The notes under the pieces were generated by a model. The model saw only the letters and a program-made list of their open reading frames with translations. It was not told the origin of the DNA and ran no database searches. Both the position numbers and the translations under genes were made by a program. A stretch of DNA of 64,000 nt from Chinchilla lanigera (Eukaryota; Chordata; Mammalia; Rodentia; Chinchillidae). The DNA is taken from positions 17,431,905-17,495,904 of the forward strand of contig NW_004955436.1 in assembly GCF_000276665.1 (NCBI RefSeq), in the 5' to 3' direction. This document shows, piece by piece, positions 11,162-22,799 of the stretch (the first letter of the stretch is position 1; the number at the start of each line of letters is the position of its first letter).

Positions 11162-14100
11162 ACTTAGAATTTCAACAGTAGACTTAAATTTTCTACCTAA
11201 GTCTATGTCATTCTGTCAATTTGAATAGGTGTTTGGAAGCACACCAAAAAGGAGGAAATGCTATATTTATAGAAGTTTTAAAAAGTAATTTGGGTTGAAA
11301 TTTGGGCTACGAATAAGTGTTTTGTGATTTTCAGTTACCATGAAAAATCCAACTAAGCAGATTGCCAAACATTTTGAGTAATGTTTTCCCTTTCTTCCAT
11401 AGTAGGTATATTCTCCTGATTCTGAATTAAATGAAAACAATAATGTGACAATATTTTTTTTAAAAAACTTCACATTGAAAATTCCATTGTGGCTTGCCAT
11501 GTATGGAATGTTTTCCTGATTAGAACAGTTTATATGTTCCTTATGCATATGGTGAGAAGTTTAATTGCCCTTATAAATGGGCATGTGTCTTGAGGAACAT
11601 TTATTTGTGCTAAAGAATGAACATCTTGGCATAAAGAAGCAAACTGAGGCATGTGACTACTAACTACTGTAGGAATGTAGACATTTCACTTGATTCAGGA
11701 ACTGGGTGACTGCTCTGTAAGGTGTATTTTGCTAATGGCCAAACATGTTTTTATATTGTGAACCTTGGTCTGAAGCTTCAGCCAATCAGAGGAAGGAATT
11801 GGCTCTGTGGTGGAAAGGAAGTATTTGTTCCGTTATTGTAGTCCATGGCCTCTTGCCATCTTTGATAAAAGATTGAATATTGTGCACCCAAAGTCTGCTA
11901 CCCTCTTGACCCTTCATCAGTCATCAGTTGGCCTGTGAGGCTGAGTGAACCGGAGCTCGGTAGGGTAGCTATTGTTTAAGCCTTGTGTTACTCCTGAAAA
12001 CGGAAATTACTGACACAGCAGTCTTGCGAGGTGATGTCTGTCTAGTTTTAAGAATATAGTCATGCATTTCCCTTCTGTTGCAAATGTGAGCCAGATTAGA
12101 GGTATAACATGGTAATATATGTCACTTGAAGTTGTGTTATTCAGCTGCATGACTGGGAGACTGTTGAAAACTTCTTTGTATTTGGTCAAATAAAAATATA
12201 TACAATGAAAAATAACCCATTCCAGTGCCAAGTTTCAAGAATTTCCTATGAGTTTCTATTGAGATTTTTATTGTTTTTAAACCTTTAGGTTTTTGCATGT
12301 TATTTCTTCTTTATGAATGCGTGAATTACTGTAAACATGTTTTCTAAGTAACTGATGGTGTATTCAAGTTCTTTCATCACATATCCTACTTTTTTTCCTG
12401 ACTAGCTCAGGAGAACTTTATAAGAGCCATGGCCAATGTTCACAGCTTTCTGTCATGTAATCTCTATATTTATGCCACTTTCTTAAGCAAGTAGAGTAAT
12501 ATATCAGCTGCAGCTGTTGCTGACCAAAGCTATCACAGAAGTGGGTGGAGGAAAAGTCAGAGATAATATGTTCAGGTTCTGTGTATCAAAAGCATATCTG
12601 TTGCAATCAATCTGTGAGATAACAACTGGCTTGCAGAAGGCAACTTAAGCCATACTTACTGTATTTTTGACCAAATGCACAGTAGATTGGATGCCATAGT
12701 GATAAATACCATTCATACTTAAATAAAAACTGTTGAATGTATATAATTGCTTGACTTATATAATATCATTAATATGTATTGTTCATTAGGCTTTGGGCCA
12801 GGATTTCTGTAAAGCTGTTAATAGAAAAGTTGATTTTAATCACCTGCAAAGAAAAAATGACAAATGAAGATGCATAATAGCAAAAGAGTAAAATGTTTGT
12901 TTTCTGATATAAATGGGTAGTGATGCTTTGTAAGTAACTGTTTTTGGATTCAAAGAAATAATTAATCTAAGACACATATCTAACCACTTGTAGGAATGAT
13001 ACTCCTATCATGCTTACCAGAGGAGGCTAGATACCCTGGAGTTGGTACTTTTCTAAGTAAGATTTCTTACAACCCTCTGATTTTATATTTCTTCAATCTC
13101 TTCCATTCCCCAGGTTAGCATGGGGAATAACTAAAAATGCCCATCAAAATATTATAGCTTGGTTTCTGTTTCTTTTTTCAGGTTTTTATAAAGACAGCTT
13201 AGGGAAATGGGCACTGTGTTCTACCAGTTAGAAAGGATTATTTCCCACCTCGGGCTTAGCGTCACTGCACTTTAGTACTGTTGGGGTAAAAGGAGTGACC
13301 ATATGATGTGGTCAAATCAAATCAGCAATAGACCTACCTTAAATACCAAAAGAAAGCCTTTTCTCTGGCTTTATGTATTAATCCTCTTCCCTGTAATTCT
13401 TCTTTTCATTAATGTCAGAGTACATGTTGTTTTTGGGATTGCAATGATGCCTCACCAAGAGAATTTTCCAGACTAATTACTTGTGTTCTAAAAAGATTTA
13501 AAGAAACAGGTACTTTGATATGGATACACATTATTGTAGGACCGAGAGATAATGAAGGAGTTAGTTCTTACCTAATTGGTAAAATTACAGCAGAAGTGGA
13601 ATTTCAGGAACTGTTTTTTGATGGGAGATGACTGTATGACTAAGGCTGGAGAAAAAGAAAAGAAATTAAATATGGCTGAATTGATCCAGTGAGCCAACGA
13701 CTGTGCTGTCTGAAAAGTCTGGGCTTCTTCAGAGCAAAAAGGGGTGGTCACGGGCAAACTCATAGGTGAGGGTAAGACGAAGGTCTCACTCCCTCAGAAA
13801 GACTGCTGTGTTTATGAGAAGCATGCATCGAGGGTTAATACTCTGTCATCAGGCAGGACAGGCATTGTTCATGAAACCTGTGAAAGCCCCTGGCTTGAGG
13901 CTATCCTGTAGGGATCGTCTGTCTTTGTCATTGGTGTGGACTGTGCTTCACGTCATTTGGGGTCCCTCCTTCCATTGTATGGGACTGTTCCATCCCTGTT
14001 TATAAATCTTTTAGGTGTGCACATTAAGAAAGTAATTAAATTGCCATTATAATTTATAGTATGCCTGAAGCCAGTCACCTAATTAAACTTTGAGAGAGGA

Positions 14101-14270
14101 GAGGTGGTAGGTTCATACACATTTATTAGTATTACTGTATTAATTATGTAGTGATTTTGAACTCAGTAAAAGAGAAAAGTAGCGGTAATACTCTTCCTTA
14201 AAGTTCTTCTTCTCTGCTCTCAGTGAAATAACTTGAAGCCCTCATTTGTTAGTTATCCTAATGTCTTCTT
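11162..14270. other. Repeat-poor unique sequence
   Basis: About 3.1 kb of AT-rich DNA in which I recognise no interspersed repeat, RNA gene or paired exon boundary. The low repeat load stands out against the SINE-dense 31-47 kb region. Confidence 0.45.
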
Positions 14271-14537
14271 TTGGTTATTTTTAAACAAAATTTGAGTTTT
14301 TCTGACTTTCACTCAGCATTTAAAGGAATGCTCCTAACATTAATGCACACCATCCCGCAGACTGATGAAGAAATTTGCAGAATAACAGAAAACACCATTT
14401 CAGTTCACGGGTTACATACAGCAGTGCAGTTCATTTTGGACCTGATAATGGCAGCAGAGTGGATGCCTGGCACCATTCAGAGGAGATTTGGTTTTCCTAG
14501 AGCAATAGTGCCTGTCAAGAGACTTATTAGGGAATGA
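14271..14537 (+). other. 88-codon open segment of balanced composition; possible conserved element
   Basis: An open frame of 88 codons, beginning just after an AT-rich stretch, has an unusually protein-like composition with mixed acidic, basic and hydrophobic residues (for example QTDEEICRITENTISVHG). I recognise no family. A strong splice acceptor/donor pair is not obvious, so this could be a conserved non-coding element or a chance frame. No RNA or repeat is recognised within it. Confidence 0.2.
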
Positions 14538-16270
14538 AAGCAACGAAATTCACAGGGTCAACTAAAAAAGGCAGACATAAAACTTGTTGCCTGAAGAGTT
14601 TATTTTTCAATTCGTAACTCTAGTACAGACAGACACAGATAACTTTTATTGTGCGAGAACTGATGATTTGATAGGTGTTTCAGCCCTGGAGGAGGGAGTT
14701 ACCTATATTAATACTTAGGGGTTAGGACCTTTGGAGAAAGAACACGGGTCATGATCAGGCATCTTCCACATGAGTGACAGATTTTTGTGAAGTGCATTTT
14801 CTCTTCATTGCGTTTAGTTTTTTGGGGGTAGGTTAACTGAAGGCTGTAAATCTCAAGAGATAATGCTTTCCAAAGAAAAGAAAAAGTCAGCAGAGAGAAG
14901 AATAATATTTAACTGAGATGTATAATAGCAAGAATACATACCTCCAAGTTACTAAGTGCTCAGAAAATTTTAGAATGAGGAAGTATCACATGTAAATTCT
15001 AACTTTCTTTGCCCCTCCGAATGAGTATACTGTATAAATAGTTTTCTTGGATAATATTTATTCTTCTTACTAAGTCACAAAAGTTGAGTTAACCTTTATG
15101 TACCTAAAGAATGTATTAGAGATAGTGAAAGAGCTGTAAGTTGATTGTCAGTTTCTTTGGAAAGATTTATTGTCTTTCCAAAATGAATCAGTGGTTAGCT
15201 GTGTACTCAGGGAACACAGTTGTTCCTGCCCTTATGGGAACCGGGTCCCTTTTACTTCCTACTTGAAGGCGACATTTTAAGTCCTTGACTGAAGGAATTT
15301 TGAGGCTCCTGTTGATCCACTTCTTGGGGCTGGTGGACGTACAGGTGGGACTAGGGTAGGGTGAGTGAGTGAGGTTAGGTTTTAGTTCTAGGCTGCAAGA
15401 TTGAGGGGCACAGGGAGGCAAAAGGGTGAAGTCCTCGCCACAGCCTTTTTGCCGGTCTGGCTTCTTACTGGGTGGCCTTTCTAAGGCAAGGGACAAAGGT
15501 CGATCATGCTGGTTTAATTTGAAAATTGCTAACATACAAATATATCCTCTTAATATAGTCTTTGTTTATTGCGGTATAAACATTTCTCCACACTGGATCA
15601 AAAACTGCATAAAGTAACTAAGGATGAGATTTAAATGTATATTTTGCATGTAAGTGTGTTTTAGGAACCTGAGGGCTATAAATATTCATGGAATCAGTGC
15701 TCACTGGCATGTGAGTTTTTCCATAGGACGAAGTGTGCATTATTCTTGAAGTGACCCTAGTCCCTAACTCAGAGATTGTTTATCTCTGAGGGGGCCTCAA
15801 GGATGTAATACACAGTAGCATGATTAGATGAATGTGGATGGGAGGAGGTGTATTGTGAAAACTTCGATTTGATATTTTTCATTTACTTTAAATCTGGTGT
15901 AACATTTACTATTGAATCTGACTTATTTGAGGAAAGACTTTCTTAAAGTATTTCCTCTTCTGAGAACTCAGTTAAATCTCTGAAAGTATTCATGACCTGA
16001 TATTTGCCATGCGCGGTTTTGAGATTTTTGTAATATTATATCTTACATGCTTTTGATTCTTGAGAAAGCCGTATTTTAGAACAGCTATTTTATGCGTAGT
16101 AATTTAATAGCCATTAAATAATTTTAAAAAATTAATTCATAATTTCCTGAAACATCTCAGGTTTTAAAATATAAACAGCCTCATGTGTTAAGGTCAGAAA
16201 CATTTCACAAGGCAGAAAGAAAGATATGGCTTGTATTTAGAATTTATATTTGCTTCATTCTTTCTTACAG
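14538..16270. other. Unique sequence, nothing recognised
   Basis: AT-rich DNA without recognisable repeats. The pair of opposed frames at 15188-15617 overlap each other and show no family resemblance. Confidence 0.4.
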
Positions 16271-16377
16271 TGATGTTAGCTAAACAGACACTTCAATTGT
16301 TCTTCTCTGATATGGAGATTCCTGTGGTGGAAAAAGAGAACGCAGAGGCTGCAAAAGATTCAGGAATAAAGTGTTAA
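16271..16377 (+). CDS. Candidate 3'-terminal coding exon, unidentified gene
   Basis: A strong splice acceptor (pyrimidine-rich 'cattctttcttacag', AG at 16269-16270) is followed by an open frame that ends at TAA 16375-16377. With the two first bases completing an upstream codon, the exon encodes 34 further residues. They begin MLAKQTLQLFFSDMEIPVVE and end AAKDSGIKC: a hydrophobic/amphipathic start and an acidic-basic tail that look like real protein. An AATAAA overlaps the last codons (16365-16370) and another occurs at 17587-17592. The 16.4-17.6 kb interval is free of recognised repeats, as a 3' UTR might be. I do not recognise the family and found no upstream partner exon. A chance acceptor in front of a short open frame is a real alternative. 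Confidence 0.3.
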
Positions 16378-18344
16378 GAATAGAGTCTTAACAGAAATTG
16401 CTAGGCTCATGTGGCACACTAAGTTTACTCGCCTAAATTTTCTTGGAAGAAATCTTTAGTCCCAGTATAAAAATGTAAGGACTGTTTTTATTGTTGTTGG
16501 TTTTAATTATTAGAGAAATCAATAGATCTCAAGCTATTTCCCCGTCTTCCTGCAGCTGTCCAGAATGGCCATCTGTTCTTGCAGGTGGACCAAATCCTCA
16601 TCTCCAGGAAGGCTGTTTCCTTGTCTGGTCTGCTTGCTTACCATTTTTTCCTGAGGAGCCCACTTTGAAATGGAATCCTTTCCTAAATAGAAGTTCCACA
16701 CACTGAGTTGTATCTATTTATAATCTGAAAGTGTGGGACTGACAACTTAGAGTTTAGATGACATAAAATTGTTTAGGGGGAGAGGGCTAATTTTAAGGGT
16801 ATTTAATCGATGACCTGGAAAGGAAGCTGAAACATTTTTTTTTTGATGTTAAATTTAAGACACTTGTACTTTCATTCTCATTGCTTTTTAGCAACAGCCT
16901 GATAGGAAAAATGTGTATATATGTTAACAAACAACAGCAAAACCCTATTGCAAGGTGCTGTTTTACCTTATCCAAGGACATTTGCAAACAGTAATTATAT
17001 TGTTGGAGTGGTTGTGCTGCTTATAATCAATCCCTTGTTCCTGCATTAGATCTGGTTTACCTGGGACATGACATTGATTTTCATGTATAAATACTGTGGC
17101 TTCCTTACCTTATGCATCTAGTTCATATGTCAGAGTTCCTTATTACGAGTAAATTGCTTCTTACAGCATCAGTCATGAGTATTAATATTCGAATTGATCT
17201 GTCAACATTGAGTGAGGAAAAACTGGCTACTTCCTAATGATGTACACGACAGTGATCAGATTTATTTACGAACACACTGAAGCAAAGAGGTTTATTATTC
17301 TATCCAACATTTTCCTTTGTGAATGGGGCAGAACATTTGAGCATGCTGGTTGATTGCTTCATTTGTTATTCTTTAGTATACGGTTCTTTCATGGTGTTCT
17401 CAAGTTACCTCATGGAGACAAGCACTGAGTAGATTTCAGCTTTCTTGGAAAGAGCCAGGTCTTCCATGAAATGGTGGTTGACAACTTCTCTTTTTTCCCC
17501 CAATAGTTAAATGAAATTTAACTATTTATTGAATTGAAGAATTTATCGCATGAAAAAGTCTGTTTATTAGCTAGAGAAGTAGTATGATTTGTTAGGAATA
17601 AAGCCTCCTTATTACCAGGGACAAGAGATATAGTCATGGATTGCTTTAGAGTTTATAATATAAGCATAATAATATAATATGAACATATGTAATCTTTAAA
17701 TTTTTTAAATAGGTGATAAATACTTTGTTTTCTTTACGTTAGGAACTTATTTAGGTTTTATTCGCTTGGTTCTTAACATAAGTGGAAGTCATGTGAAATC
17801 AATACATATGCATTTAAGTCTGATTGTGGCTCAGTATTTCTTATCCTTTCTACAGTTTGAGAAAATGTAGAAGATCTGAAGGGATAGAGGCTTTTGTTGA
17901 ATTTCTGTTTTTTCTTTAAAAAAAAAAAAACTTACTGGAGAAGAAAAGTTTGTATTTTCCCTACTGTGAACATTAACCAAAATGAAGATTTTGATTTGGC
18001 TTAGAATCCTTCCTCTTCATTGACTTTCAAAAGATATTATCGCAAGTTGTTGCTGAGCAGTACAGCAACAAACATTTCATATTCGCCTTTCCTTTATGAA
18101 ATCATTTCTTTGGTCTGTGTTGATAAACTTATGCGCATGAAGTTTTATTGTCTTGATTTTGAGTAGATGCTATTTATTGGCTAAGGAGATAACTCTGACT
18201 TTTCTGGTTAGTGAACAAAAATTATTAGTCTAAAAGTTACAGACAGAAACCTGCGTTTCTAACAATGACCAGTTCCCTTTTATTTCTACAGTGTCTGTGT
18301 AGGTCTTCCTCCAAAGGAGGCAATTGCAGATGATTCATTTAGCA
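16378..18344. other. Repeat-free interval (possible 3' UTR, then unique sequence)
   Basis: No interspersed repeats are recognised here. AATAAA-type signals are present, including 17587-17592. If the preceding exon is real, the first 1.2 kb could be its 3' UTR; otherwise this is ordinary unique DNA. Confidence 0.3.
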
Positions 18345-18440
18345 GCATTCATGAAGTGTTTATTGAACATGTGTTAGGTGCCAGGTGTGCTGAGCACAAC
18401 TTCCAGGGGCCCTGGGTTTGTAAGAAGGGAAGATAGAATT
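18345..18440 (+). repeat. MIR SINE fragment
   Basis: The MIR core motif is clear: 'ttcatgaagtgtttattgaa', then 'catgtgttaggtgccagg' and 'tgtgctgagcac'. The rest of the element is diverged. Confidence 0.65.
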
Positions 18441-18564
18441 GAACTGTGGGACCATAGATGAGGGTTTTAGAAAGGTGTGCCAAGGGTGGGAAGTGAGATA
18501 AGGAGAGATAAAGGAAGATAAATAACAGGGGAGGGAGAGGGGCACTCACTTTCAAGAAATACTG

Positions 18565-18680
18565 TACTGATCAAACATTTGCGGTTTTCTAGGCACTGTT
18601 TGAGGGGCTAGTAGCTTTGGGGTGAGCAGAGTGTTGCCCCCTCTGAGCTTCTGTTCCAGTGCGGAAGACAGATGTGTCAC
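18565..18680 (+). repeat. MIR SINE fragment (second copy)
   Basis: A second MIR-like segment reads 'tctaggcactgtttgagggg', 'gtgagcagagtgttgcccc' and 'tgagcttctgttccagtg', matching the core-to-right part of MIR. The open frames that cross it on both strands (18552-18919) are explained by GC-richer repeat and flanking DNA rather than by a gene. Confidence 0.55.
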
Positions 18681-18980
18681 CCCTCCCAGCACCCGCCCTG
18701 TGTGTGAGGACGCCTGTGTGCTCCTTGAGTGGGGGAAGGCTGGAGGGGGGTGGCGTTGGGGCAGACACATGAAGGCAGAGATCGGGTGTGCCAGAGAACT
18801 GCGCAGGGTGCTGTACATGGAGTCCATGCTTTCAAGAGTCCCCATGAAAAACAGGAATAGCATTTCAGAGTGAGGAAGAGGAGTGGTTGCAGTAGAGATA
18901 TAAGTGAGATGTCCCGCAATCTAGAGGATGTATTTTACTTCAAGGCGGCCACACTTAGTCTGTCAAGGGTATTGCCCAAG

Positions 18981-19067
18981 GGCCGGGGATATAGCTCAGT
19001 GGCACAAGTGCCTCCCTGGCAAGCACAAGGTTCTGAGTTCGATTCCCAGTACCAAAGGAAAAAAAAA
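18981..19067 (+). repeat. ID-type SINE with target-site duplication
   Basis: The body reads 'ggccggggatatagctcagt', then 'ggcacaagtgcctccctggc', then 'gagttcgattcccagtacca', with an A-rich tail. The pol III A and B boxes are intact. Flanking duplications gggtattgcccaag (18967-18980) and gggtgttgcccaag (19068-19081) differ at one base. The 137-codon open frame that crosses this element is therefore not a gene. Confidence 0.92.
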
Positions 19068-19198
19068 GGGTGTTGCCCAAGTCTGGGCTGAGATCCCCTT
19101 TCTAGGGGAAACGGTCCCCCCTACACCCCATCCCCCATCAGGGATCCTTGCAGAGATAGGACTCCCTTGGGGTGGTGCTGCTGGGCTGGGGAAGCTCC

Positions 19199-19245
19199 CC
19201 CGCTGCACACCCACCCACACCCCCACCCACACCCCCACCTCACCG
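19199..19245. repeat. CACCC-rich tandem tract
   Basis: Repeated 'cacccacccacacccccacc'-type units occur here. The complementary strand has at least four closely spaced G-runs, so it could form a G-quadruplex. Confidence 0.75.
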
Positions 19246-19329
19246 CGCTCTCAGCCCCTCACAACCCATAGCCTGGCAGCTCTGGGGTCTCAGCAAAGGG
19301 GCGGCCCCTGCTTGGAAAGAACCAGTCCC

Positions 19330-21858
19330 ACCTGCAATTAAATTCAGTTTTAATATAAAAATGCCCATGATTAGGTGTTTACAGCATCTAATCTTCAACA
19401 ATTAAAGAGAAAAAGGTGTGGGTGGGGTAAAAAATAGCAATACCCACACTCTGAAGTTTTTGAGAAAAACAGGAAACTAGTCTTTTTTAACCAGTGATGC
19501 CCAGAACTGGTTCTTGCACAGAGGGTTGTTTTTCTAATGCATTGTGGTCAGCGCAGCTGTGCTGGAGGTCCGTTTCTGCTCGGGATGACAGGCGTCTGTG
19601 GATTGCTTTAGCTGACAGACCTATAGACGGGCAGGCATAATTATCAGTGGGAACCTGGTCTTTAGGACTGGATGGTGCTTGGAGTCAATTTGCACAGGTT
19701 CTGAAAGCCTGCAAGAACAGACAAAAAGAGCTTTCAGTGAACACGCAGTTATTTCCGGGAGCTGTGAATGGCCCAGACCTATGAAACAGCTTATTGCAGA
19801 ACTGTCTGAATTTCTTTCTTTATATGTATTTTTTTTAAATTGACAGACCGCATTTGATGGCAAGTGACGTAATTTTTTTTAGGTTGTTCATTAACTCAAG
19901 CTGCATTTTCTAATAATGCTTTAGACTTCTTGTTTTTGCTGATATTTGCTAGCTGGTGGCAATTAGATGACTTGAAAGGTAAAAGTTAGGTTACAGAGAT
20001 GTTTCTTGTGCTCAAATTCTCACCAGCGTATTGACACTGCTGCGTTTTTTTCAACAGAGTGAGTAAAACAACCCCAGTGGCGATGGTTCGGGTGATTGTG
20101 GACTGGACTTTTTGTCCTTTTTGGTGGTGTAGAATGCTTGAGAACTGCACAGCAGCTCACACAGAAGACTGGGTGACTACCAGAGGAGTCACTGAGGTTT
20201 CCCCTTCGCTTCCTGCTTGTGGGTTCCGTGTCACTGGGGAGCCCATCTAGACCAGAGCCCTCCCCGGCAGACCATTTCTTTGTGTCATCTTCTTCGAGAT
20301 GAAAGGGGCCATTAGACTTTGGAAGCTGAGTAATATAACCTAGATTCAATGCTTATTGCATTTTCTGGTCGCCAAGACAAGCATTTGGTTTGTGCATCGA
20401 AGGCTTTACGCTTGTCTGTTTGTATCAGACTTTACAGTTGTCTCTTTAATAAGTAAATTACTCACGCTCCTCTGTTGTGAGGCTTGTTTTCAGTGCTTGA
20501 TCCAGGCAGTGCGCCTGGGCTTAGCCATGCCCCCTCTCCAGCTGACTGCTGAGGCAGTTCCAAAAAAGGCAATCGTTACTACTATTGATTTCTGTGGCAC
20601 ATTGGATGTGTTAGAGCTATTTGCAGTAAAAGAGGTGTCAGAGTCTTGCATGGACCAGCCCAAAAGTACCACACACAGAGTCTTCAGTCTCTTGGTGACG
20701 GTAACATGTGTCAAAGATGTTGTTCAGTCTTCTCTTGGGGTAGCTTAGGTGACCCAGGTGGACCTGGGGGACAGGAAGTTCTCATCTTTTAAAAAACTCC
20801 TTGCTGTTCCTTAGTGAAAAGAGATGAAGGTAGTGGTACCTGTCTTTTTTGCCTTCCCAGGATGTGGTAAAAAGTCATGAGTTAATGGCTGTTAAGTACT
20901 CTCCAGTACAGATGACAGATATTTCTAAAAGTGTTCAACTTTCACTGGAAAAAATGAAAACAAAAACAAAAAAGCCAACAAACAAAACCGGCAAACAGAC
21001 ATGTTTTATCAGAGTATCTCATATATTAAACTCATTGAGATCTGTGCTTCAGCTGTGAAACCGTATCCCTGGGAAGTTGTGATGTTGTTGAAAGGGCAGA
21101 AAAATGGTTTTTTATTACCGTCAATTCTCCTTATATACAGTGTAGTTTAGAAAACTGACTAGAAATGCAACTTTTTAAAAAAATTCCATGCTTGGTAGAG
21201 CCAGAGATTATCTTTCACTTAGACCTCTGCAGAGGAGTAAAGTATAAAAAGCTCAAGGGAGATGCATAGTATCTTTCTTATAGTAGAGTGATGAATGGAA
21301 GCTGTCCAGGTAGGTCATTTAGTATGGCAAAGAGGCTCCCAAGAACAAATTTGTAAACCTACAGCTAAAGGCTCCTCACACTTGTACTGTTGTCCTCCCA
21401 TTTTGTGTGTGTGTGTTTGTGATTTTTATTAGGGAGACACAGTGAAAACTGCACTGTACCCCTCTCCTGTCCTGATGACTATCTCTGCAGAAAGTTGTGG
21501 CCAAAGAGGCCAGTGTGTAACCAGTACCTACAAAGATTGTGCCCTGGTTTCTTACAACCAGCAGTTTTAATACACCCTGGAGCTGAAATGGACTGGGCAC
21601 TATTTAGCTTGGAGCCAACTTTTGCCTTTATTCAAAAGAATGCTTTTCTTGAAGGACCACTCACTACTTGGGGCATTCATCCTCTGCCATCCACTGACAC
21701 ACAGGATGGGAGCCCGTGTTGCAAGGGTTTCTCCAGCTCACCTTTATCTGCTTAATTTGGGAGTAGCCCACCCTTCTCTTTCCAATTGAGGCAGACAACA
21801 ATCATGGTGGGACCTGCGAGGGAAATTGGAATGTCAAACTCCTGTTAGCTGAGGTAAG
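19330..21858. other. Unique sequence with two GC-balanced segments
   Basis: No repeat is recognised. The segments around 20040-20350 and 20356-20748 are open for about 110 codons (minus) and 130 codons (plus) and have balanced base composition. I cannot assign a family or find consistent splice sites. They may be conserved non-coding DNA or chance frames. Confidence 0.35.
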
Positions 21859-21870
21859 AGAGTCATCAGG

Positions 21871-21960
21871 GGGTCTGGGGAATATAGCTCAGTGGCGTAA
21901 GCGCCTGCCTGGCAAGCGCAAGGTCGTGAGTTCAATCCCCGGTACCGTAAAAAAAAAAAA
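21871..21960 (+). repeat. ID-type SINE with perfect target-site duplication
   Basis: The body keeps 'ggaatatagctcagtggcgt', 'aagcgcctgcctggcaagcg' and 'gagttcaatccccggtaccg', followed by an uninterrupted A tail of about 13. It is flanked by perfect 12-bp repeats, agagtcatcagg, at 21859-21870 and 21961-21972. The B box has one change (ttcaatcc instead of ttcgatcc). It is young on these criteria. Confidence 0.93.
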
Positions 21961-21972
21961 AGAGTCATCAGG

Positions 21973-22599
21973 AAGTGGTGATGTTCCTTGCCTGGGTCAC
22001 AGAGCCATTGGTGGCAGAGTGGACCTGGAACCTGTGCCCTGATGTGGACCTCTTGTCCATTTCTGTCTCGGGTACACAGCCCAGGAAGGCATTTCTTGGG
22101 AGAGAGGGTTGCCTAGTCCTGGTTGGCCGTGAGCCCTGCAGGAGCTTGCTCTGGCTCCTGGTAGTCATTTGATGCTGGATGGGGAACAGAGCTGCTGTTT
22201 CTACACTTGCTGCAAAAGTAGCCCGTGGCCTCGATGGCAGGGTTCACATTCATATGGGAGGTTGCCCAGTACTTTACCTGAAAAAGCGCCAGTTCCAGCT
22301 AGGTGACACCAAGTTACTGCCATGCTTCCTCTGCCAGCTTCCCAAAGTTTGGCGCTTATAATTTTCTATTTTTAGTTAAAAAAACAAATGTCTCATTTCG
22401 TAGTTCTGAACAATGCTGCCCGTTGTTCGTAGAATTTCTCTCAGTTGAACATGATCTTCCAAGTGGAGTTTGAGTGATGTAGTTACTAGTTAGTCTGCAG
22501 TATTTGAATTGTAGTCACTGGCTTAAATACATCAGAAGCGCAGTACCAAGAAATTAGCACAGCACTAATAGTGCAGTGGCGTGTCTTCAGGACAATCTG
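21973..22599. other. Unique sequence, nothing recognised
   Basis: The opposed frames at 21968-22172 mirror each other and show no recognisable protein family. No RNA gene or repeat is seen. Confidence 0.4.
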
Positions 22600-22790
22600 A
22601 CATCTGGCTGGATATTCTACTTTGTGGGGGAACTATCTTGGATATTGTAAGATATTTACTGGCATCCCTAGCCTCCACCTGGTGATGACCATAGCATAAT
22701 CCTTCCGCCTCCCAGCCTTGATAACCAGAAATAACCCCAGCTATTGTCCAAGGCTCCTTTGGAGGTAAATAGTATATCGAGGTTGGCAAC
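22600..22790 (+). mobile_element. MER20-class hAT fragment
   Basis: The order of segments matches the MER20 at 10951-11161: 'tctggctggatattctactt', 'tgtggggg', 'gatattgtaagatatttact', 'ggcatccctagcctccacc', 'ataaccagaaataaccccag' and 'attgtcca'. Both termini are eroded and divergence is higher than in the first copy. Confidence 0.7.
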
Positions 22791-22799
22791 ATCTACCAC

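Noticed and set aside
18928..19341. 137-codon plus-strand open frame
   Set aside because: It crosses an ID SINE and a CACCC repeat, both bracketed or clearly repetitive.
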